A DNA stretch of 64,000 bases from contig UBMI01000029.1 of the NCBI GenBank assembly GCA_900466475.1, forward strand, positions 32,037 to 96,036, in the 5' to 3' direction. The notes below the pieces were generated by a model that saw only the letters and a list, made by a program, of their open reading frames with translations, did not search any database and had not been told where the DNA came from. The stretch comes from Hyphomicrobiales bacterium. Its GTDB lineage: Bacteria; Pseudomonadota; Alphaproteobacteria; Rhizobiales; Rhizobiaceae. Both the position numbers and the translations under genes were made by a program. Shown piece after piece: positions 59,975 through 64,000 of the stretch (position 1 is the stretch's first letter; each line of letters starts with the position of its first letter).

Positions 59975-60481
59975 TTATTCGATCTGCTCGTCCAGCTGTT
60001 TCGCCACGCTTTCGTAGTGGCGGGACGAGGCGGCGTTCCCTTGCTTGGCGTAGAGGCCGGCAACGTCACGGGCGGCCTTTGCGGCTGCGCGGAACGCGTC
60101 GAGCCTGACCTGAGGATCCAGTTCCGCATCGCCCCCGATATCGCCGTCCTCAAATTTGCCGACGCGGTAGCCTTCGTCGTCGATCACGCCGATGACGGGC
60201 AGGCCGGCCTGCATATCCCCATAGAAGGCAGGCCCGGCGCGATCGCCGTCGCGGCGGCGCAGCATCCCGGGTCCTGAAGCCTTGTTGTCAGGGCATGCGC
60301 CGGTCCAATATGTCGGACCTGCCGTCAGGGACACGGGAGAGACGAATTCGCAATGGCTGGCCGGATCCTTCGACCAGGCCAGGCCGCCAGCCGGGTCCTG
60401 CGCCTGCAGAGGGGATGTGCACCACAGGGATGCGACGACCGTCAGGACGGGTGCAATCTTCAGTGACTTCCGCTGCTGCAA
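59975..60481 (-). CDS. Secreted protein of unknown function
   Basis: A 168-aa protein from TTG 60481, with AGGGAG nine bases upstream and no better ATG nearer than one in a basic leader at 60556. Signal peptide: QQRKSLKIAPVLTVVASLWCTSPLQAQ. The mature part has Cys at SHCEFVS and GACPDN, then a MORN-like GPAFYGDMQAGLPVIGVIDDEGYRVGKFE, and a helical end (RLDAFRAAAKAARDVAGLYAKQGN). No family identified. Confidence 0.55.
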   Translation of the reverse strand: MQQRKSLKIAPVLTVVASLWCTSPLQAQDPAGGLAWSKDPASHCEFVSPVSLTAGPTYWTGACPDNKASGPGMLRRRDGDRAGPAFYGDMQAGLPVIGVIDDEGYRVGKFEDGDIGGDAELDPQVRLDAFRAAAKAARDVAGLYAKQGNAASSRHYESVAKQLDEQIE

Positions 60482-60720
60482 CTTTCTTGTCTCCCTTGCC
60501 CGATCCGGGCCTGACCTTCTAGCGGGAGATTGTGACGGGCGACAGCCTGATGTCACGGATTTCGAGAGCCGGACGGCACATGGTTTCGAAAAAATCCGGC
60601 ATTCGATCGGGTATTGCGCGGCATCCTGCCATACCGATTTCTATCAGCACGTTCCGTGATATAATTTCAGCCTGATACGGCATCATCAGCTGTGGCGTTG
60701 CGTGCACGGAGACCTGTGCG

Positions 60721-62127
60721 ATGAGCGAAGTGGACGTTCTCTTTTCGGCCCTGAGACAGGCGGCCGATCCGCAGGCGGTCGAGTGCATCGAGAATATCGT
60801 CCGGCACGGCGCCGATCGCGACCTCAACCGCATCAATGCGCTGGCCTTCGCCAAGGCACACGATCTCGATGAAGAAAGGTCGATCGCGGCCTTTCTGCAC
60901 GCAGCCCGCATCGGCGCCTTCGAGATGACCTGGAATGTTCTCTGCCCGGGATGCGGCGGCGTGCTCGATACCGGCGCCACCCTGAAAGCCGTGGACCGGG
61001 AGGCCTATCATTGCGCGCTGTGTGCGGCCGGATACGAGCCGACGCTCGACGAGATGGTCGAGGTCACCTTCACCGTCAGCCCGCGCGTGCGCCGGATTGC
61101 CGGCCACGACCCGGACCGGCTGCCGCCCTTCGAATATTACCGGCAGATCTTCTTCTCCTCCGGTGTCGACCTGCCTGACGATCTCGAGGAAAGGTTTGCG
61201 CGCATCCTGCTTGAAATGATCGAGCTCGATCCCGGCGAGAAGGCCTTCGTCTCGCTGCAGCTGCCGGCGGAATTCATCATCATCTTCGATGCGGTGACGC
61301 ATTCGGCGCAGTTCATCGATGTGAAGGGCGAGCCGACCAGCGAACGCCAGAACCTCTCGATGGTCCTCAGCCACGGCCATGCGCAGCAGGATACGCTCGT
61401 CATGCACCCCGGCGTGCTGCGCCTGACGCTGGAAAATCACACCGATCGCCGCGTGCTGCCGAATGTCTGTATCGCGGCAGACGAGATGCACGACATTCTC
61501 GGCCGCAGGCGGCCCTTCCTGACGGCCAAGCGCCTGCTGACCAACCAGAGTTTTCGCGACATCTACCGCACCGACACGCTCGATGTGGACCAGCGCCTGA
61601 AGATCACCAGCCTGACCTTCCTTTTCACCGACTTGCGTGGCTCGACGGCGCTTTACGAGCGGGTGGGCGATCTCGCCGCTTTCGACCTGGTGCGCACCCA
61701 TTTCCGGGTCCTGCACGAGATCGTCGCCACCGAGGCCGGGGCGGTGGTCAAGACCATCGGCGATGCCGTGATGGCAACCTTCCCGAGCCCGGACCGCGCG
61801 GTGGCGGCAGCGCTCAGGATGCGCGAGGCGATGATGCGGCTGAATGCCGAGCGCGGCAGCGAGGACCTGCTCCTGAAGATCGGCATCCACGAGGGACCAT
61901 GCCTTGCCGTCAGCATGAACGACCGACAGGACTATTTCGGCCAGACCGTCAATATCGCCTCGCGCGTGCAGGGCCTTGCCGAACCGCAGGTGATCCTGAC
62001 GACGGAGGCGGTCGTCGGCAACGAGCAGGTCTCGGAAATGCTGCGCGACAGCGGCATCACCTCTGCCTCCCGCATGGAGGAGCTGCAGGGCATCGCGCGC
62101 GAGGTGAGGATATTCGCGCTGTCTTGA
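60721..62127 (+). CDS. DUF5939-type adenylate/guanylate cyclase
   Basis: A 468-aa soluble cyclase. The N-terminal 260 residues are DUF5939-like, containing a zinc-ribbon Cys pattern (CPGCGGVLDTG, CALCAAG, about residues 78-103). The class III catalytic domain (about 300-460) has LTFLFTDLRGSTALYERVGD with the first metal Asp, VVKTIGDAVMATF with the second, and ILTTEAVV. It should make cAMP or cGMP from ATP/GTP. The ATG at 60721 fits; no membrane helix. It stands alone, so its signal is unknown. Confidence 0.85.
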   Translation: MSEVDVLFSALRQAADPQAVECIENIVRHGADRDLNRINALAFAKAHDLDEERSIAAFLHAARIGAFEMTWNVLCPGCGGVLDTGATLKAVDREAYHCALCAAGYEPTLDEMVEVTFTVSPRVRRIAGHDPDRLPPFEYYRQIFFSSGVDLPDDLEERFARILLEMIELDPGEKAFVSLQLPAEFIIIFDAVTHSAQFIDVKGEPTSERQNLSMVLSHGHAQQDTLVMHPGVLRLTLENHTDRRVLPNVCIAADEMHDILGRRRPFLTAKRLLTNQSFRDIYRTDTLDVDQRLKITSLTFLFTDLRGSTALYERVGDLAAFDLVRTHFRVLHEIVATEAGAVVKTIGDAVMATFPSPDRAVAAALRMREAMMRLNAERGSEDLLLKIGIHEGPCLAVSMNDRQDYFGQTVNIASRVQGLAEPQVILTTEAVVGNEQVSEMLRDSGITSASRMEELQGIAREVRIFALS

Positions 62128-62173
62128 GGATCGGCCGTCGGTGTGTTCGATGTGGCGGCTTGAAAGGGCGAGG

Positions 62174-62260
62174 TCCGGGCTCGGCCATTTTTTCCAGAAG
62201 CGACAGCGCCTCCGGATAGTTCCCCGAAAGAAACCTGGCTGCGGCAATATCCCTAACGTC
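62174..62260 (-). pseudogene. Possible TPR-protein remnant
   Basis: The minus-strand reading DVRDIAAARFLSGNYPEALSLLEK has the look of a tetratricopeptide helix pair, but the frame upstream and downstream is short and mostly noncoding. It may be the remains of a deleted gene between the cyclase and the DUF805 array, or chance. Confidence 0.2.
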
Positions 62261-62376
62261 AGCCGGTGGTGGCCGAGAATACCATATCGGCAACGGCGGG
62301 GCACGTCGTTGAAAGAACTCCGGTTGTACTTCGCCATTGCCTTCAAGGCATCGTCGGCCCTGGAGATGAAAAAACT

Positions 62377-62539
62377 CAACGCAAAATCGTTGCTTTTCTC
62401 ACATCGCGGAGAGCTACAACTGACTTATTGCAATTTCTGCGTTTGAATTGTAGCACTTTGTCCTACGAAACGACTATCGTTTCAAGGCGATGGTGAGTCG
62501 GCACCGCGCTCGCGGCAAGCAGAAATGGGGGCATTTCAA
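62377..62539 (+). repeat. DUF805 upstream repeat, copy 1
   Basis: A roughly 160-base block that precedes each DUF805 gene. Shared parts are aacgcaa, ttattgcaatttctgcgtttg, a cgaaacga segment, ggcgatggtgag, and gcagaaatgggg before the start. It may hold a common promoter (TTGCAA near -35). Copies are at 63133 and 63820. Confidence 0.75.
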
Positions 62540-62986
62540 ATGGGGTTTACTGAAGCTGTTCGCACAGTTCTGAGAGAAAAATATGCAACCTTCTCCGGCC
62601 GGGCCTCCCGGTCTGAATATTGGTGGTATTATCTATTTTATTGCTTGGCGCTGTTCGCCTTTGGGATCGTGGGCATTGGGATCGCGGCCGCTGCCGGTGG
62701 TGAGAACGGATTTTCGTCGCTCGCCATTGGTGTCATGATCATCGCCGGACTATTTGTGCTTGCAACTATTCTGCCGGCATTGGCCGTTCAGGTTCGCCGT
62801 TTTCATGATCGCAACATTTCCGGCTGGTGGTACCTCGCGCTGGTGATCCTGGGGCTGGTTCCCTATGTCGGTTTGATTGCGAGCATCGCCATTTTCGTGA
62901 TCAGCGTACTTCCGGGCACTGTCGGCGCGAACAAGTTCGGCCCGGATCCGCTGCGTCCGGAAGTGAGAGCCGAGGTTTTCGCCTGA
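62540..62986 (+). CDS. DUF805 membrane protein, copy 1
   Basis: A 148-aa inner-membrane protein: GFTEAVRTVLREKYATFSGRASRSEYWWYYLF, then helices, VRRFHDRNISGWWYL and the C-terminal GANKFGPDPLRP, the DUF805 signature. Function unknown. The ATG at 62540 is preferred over 62525 because the third copy has a stop in the frame of the upstream ATG, so only the inner ATG is conserved in all three. Confidence 0.85.
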   Translation: MGFTEAVRTVLREKYATFSGRASRSEYWWYYLFYCLALFAFGIVGIGIAAAAGGENGFSSLAIGVMIIAGLFVLATILPALAVQVRRFHDRNISGWWYLALVILGLVPYVGLIASIAIFVISVLPGTVGANKFGPDPLRPEVRAEVFA

Positions 62987-63132
62987 GGCATCGCCATCGG
63001 GAATGTTGGGTTTGCTGGCTGCGCTATTGCCACCGTGACTCTGTTTTGCCTTTCGCAGGGGGGCAGGGCAATCGGCGCGGCGGCCCGCTTCCGATGGAAT
63101 CGACGGCCTAATTCCAGCTGTGTGAAGAAATT

Positions 63133-63291
63133 GAACGCAAAAGCGTTTTCATTTTTGAATAGTGACGGATACGACTGATTTATTGCAATTTCTGCGTTTG
63201 AATCGTAGCTGTTTCTCATTCGAAACAACTGTCATTCCAAGGCGATGGTGAGAGGTCACCACGCTAGCAACAAGCAGAAATGGGGCATTTT
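63133..63291 (+). repeat. DUF805 upstream repeat, copy 2
   Basis: Second copy of the block before the DUF805 gene, with clear similarity to copy 1 throughout but with scattered base changes. Confidence 0.75.
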
Positions 63292-63735
63292 ATGGGGTTT
63301 ACCGAAGCTGTTCGGACGGTTCTGACGCAAAAATATGCGACCTTCTCCGGTCGGGCCTCCCGCTCGGAGTGCTGGTGGTTTCAGCTGTTCTACGGGTTGG
63401 TGCTGGTCGGGCTTGGAATTTTTGCTGCTTTGGCCGCCGGTTCCAATGGTCAGGATGGACCGTCGTCACTGCTCATTGCCATTGGGGTCATTGCCGGCCT
63501 GTTTGTGCTCGCAATGATGTTGCCGCAGATGTCCCTCACGGTTCGCCGCTTCCATGATCGCAACATCTCGGGCTGGTGGTATCTCGCGATTTTTATCGCA
63601 AACTTCATTCCCTACCTCAATGTTGTCGCGGGCCTCGCGGGCTTCGTCATTACCGTGCTTAGGGGCACGGAAGGTCCGAACAAGTTCGGACCGGATCCGC
63701 TGCGTCCTGACGTAAGGGCGGAGGTTTTTGCCTAG
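63292..63735 (+). CDS. DUF805 membrane protein, copy 2
   Basis: A 147-aa paralogue of copy 1, with the same ends (MGFTEAVRTVLTQKYATFSGRASRSE and GPNKFGPDPLRPDVRAEVFA) but with a diverged middle transmembrane part. The conserved VRRFHDRNISGWWYL block is identical. The start at 63292 is set as for copy 1. Confidence 0.85.
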   Translation: MGFTEAVRTVLTQKYATFSGRASRSECWWFQLFYGLVLVGLGIFAALAAGSNGQDGPSSLLIAIGVIAGLFVLAMMLPQMSLTVRRFHDRNISGWWYLAIFIANFIPYLNVVAGLAGFVITVLRGTEGPNKFGPDPLRPDVRAEVFA

Positions 63736-63819
63736 GGTATTGGTTTACCCGCAATATCGACTTGCCGAGAGCTGCGTTCCCGGCAAATTGGTCTCGAGCG
63801 ATACTGCGATGCAGAAAAA

Positions 63820-63978
63820 CAACGCAAGATCGTTATTTCTTTGAAATGCGAGGCGATACAACTGCGTTGTTGCAATCCCCACGTTTGAATTGTAGCACTT
63901 TTTATCCGAAACGACTGCTATTCCAGTGGGATGGATAGACGTGGGCGCGCTTGGGGTAAGCGGAAATGGGGCATTTCG
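63820..63978 (+). repeat. DUF805 upstream repeat, copy 3
   Basis: Third copy of the upstream block (aacgcaagatcgtt, tttgaattgtagcac, cgaaacgact, aagcggaaatgggg). It follows copy 2 directly, so the array continues past the window. Confidence 0.7.
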
Positions 63979-64000
63979 ATGGGGTTTGCTGAATCTGTCC
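63979..64000 (+). CDS. DUF805 membrane protein, copy 3 (cut by window end)
   Basis: The first seven codons read M-G-F-A-E-S-V, matching the start of copies 1 and 2 (MGFTEAV). The ATG at 63966, which is in frame with copies 1 and 2, runs to a TGA here, so the inner ATG at 63979 is the true start. Confidence 0.6.

Noticed and set aside
60667..62379. 570-codon open frame on the minus strand opposite the cyclase gene
   Set aside because: Its product is His/Arg/Gly rich without domains, and it is the antisense shadow of the cyclase, which has clear catalytic motifs.
1..64000. tRNA genes, attachment sites, integrase, transposases or CRISPR arrays
   Set aside because: Scanned for cloverleaf-type segments, regular spaced repeats and recombinase signatures around the phage module; none could be supported by eye.

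Overview
The window is high-GC DNA from an alphaproteobacterium, most likely Rhizobiaceae (Rhizobium/Agrobacterium group). The signs are palindromic intergenic elements of the rhizobial RIME/mosaic type at several places, many LysR, LacI and MerR regulators each sitting divergently beside its target, and rhizobial-type small proteins. No tRNA, rRNA, CRISPR array, integrase or transposase was recognised.

Positions 1-24.5 kb carry a podovirus (T7-like) tail and internal-core module on the minus strand, in T7-like order: tail tubular protein A (23829-24464), tail tubular B/stabilisation protein (21737-23836), gp13-like (21280-21756), gp14-like (20775-21287), an 848-aa core protein (18224-20770), tail fibre (14717-16315) and its partner (14307-14720), two very large virion-type proteins (6031-8439 and 2159-5998), and a lysis cassette (1108-2103). 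No portal, capsid, scaffold, terminase or phage polymerase gene is present; host genes start immediately upstream of the tail tubular A gene. The module is cut three times by intact genes on the opposite strand: an unknown membrane/secreted trio (8514-10228) followed by a metabolic block (nitrilase-like, aldo/keto reductase, LysR, VOC; 10287-14230), and an alpha/beta hydrolase (16510-18165). Two core proteins hold what look like enzyme domains stripped of their catalytic residues. Open frames throughout, host repeats inside the module and no head genes suggest a domesticated or decaying phage injection apparatus.

Positions 24.8-35.4 kb are accessory chromosome: LysR plus SDR, a secreted protein, a methyltransferase, a 32-aa membrane peptide, a hybrid PAS histidine kinase, an AEC exporter with divergent LysR and a clear operator, and a secreted DUF3616 protein. 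Positions 35.7-49.7 kb hold a MalT-like LuxR ATPase divergent from a DUF4242 protein, a fluoride riboswitch with terminator controlling crcB, a MerR-DUF3471 regulator, an SDR, a SoxR-like MerR/MFS pair with operator, a DUF1906-SH3-CHAP cell-wall hydrolase-like protein, an HNH nuclease, and an Lrp/ornithine cyclodeaminase-family pair.

Positions 49.8-55.4 kb form a sugar-uptake operon on the minus strand: LacI, Tat-type binding protein, two permeases and a GH172 (DUF2961) glycosidase, without an ATPase, behind a perfect 20-bp palindromic operator. Positions 55.5-64 kb carry SRPBCC, DUF2254, VIT-like, cytochrome P460, DUF4952 and secreted proteins, a DUF5939 nucleotide cyclase, and a tandem array of DUF805 membrane proteins. 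Each DUF805 unit repeats its own roughly 160-bp upstream region, and the third unit is cut by the window end.
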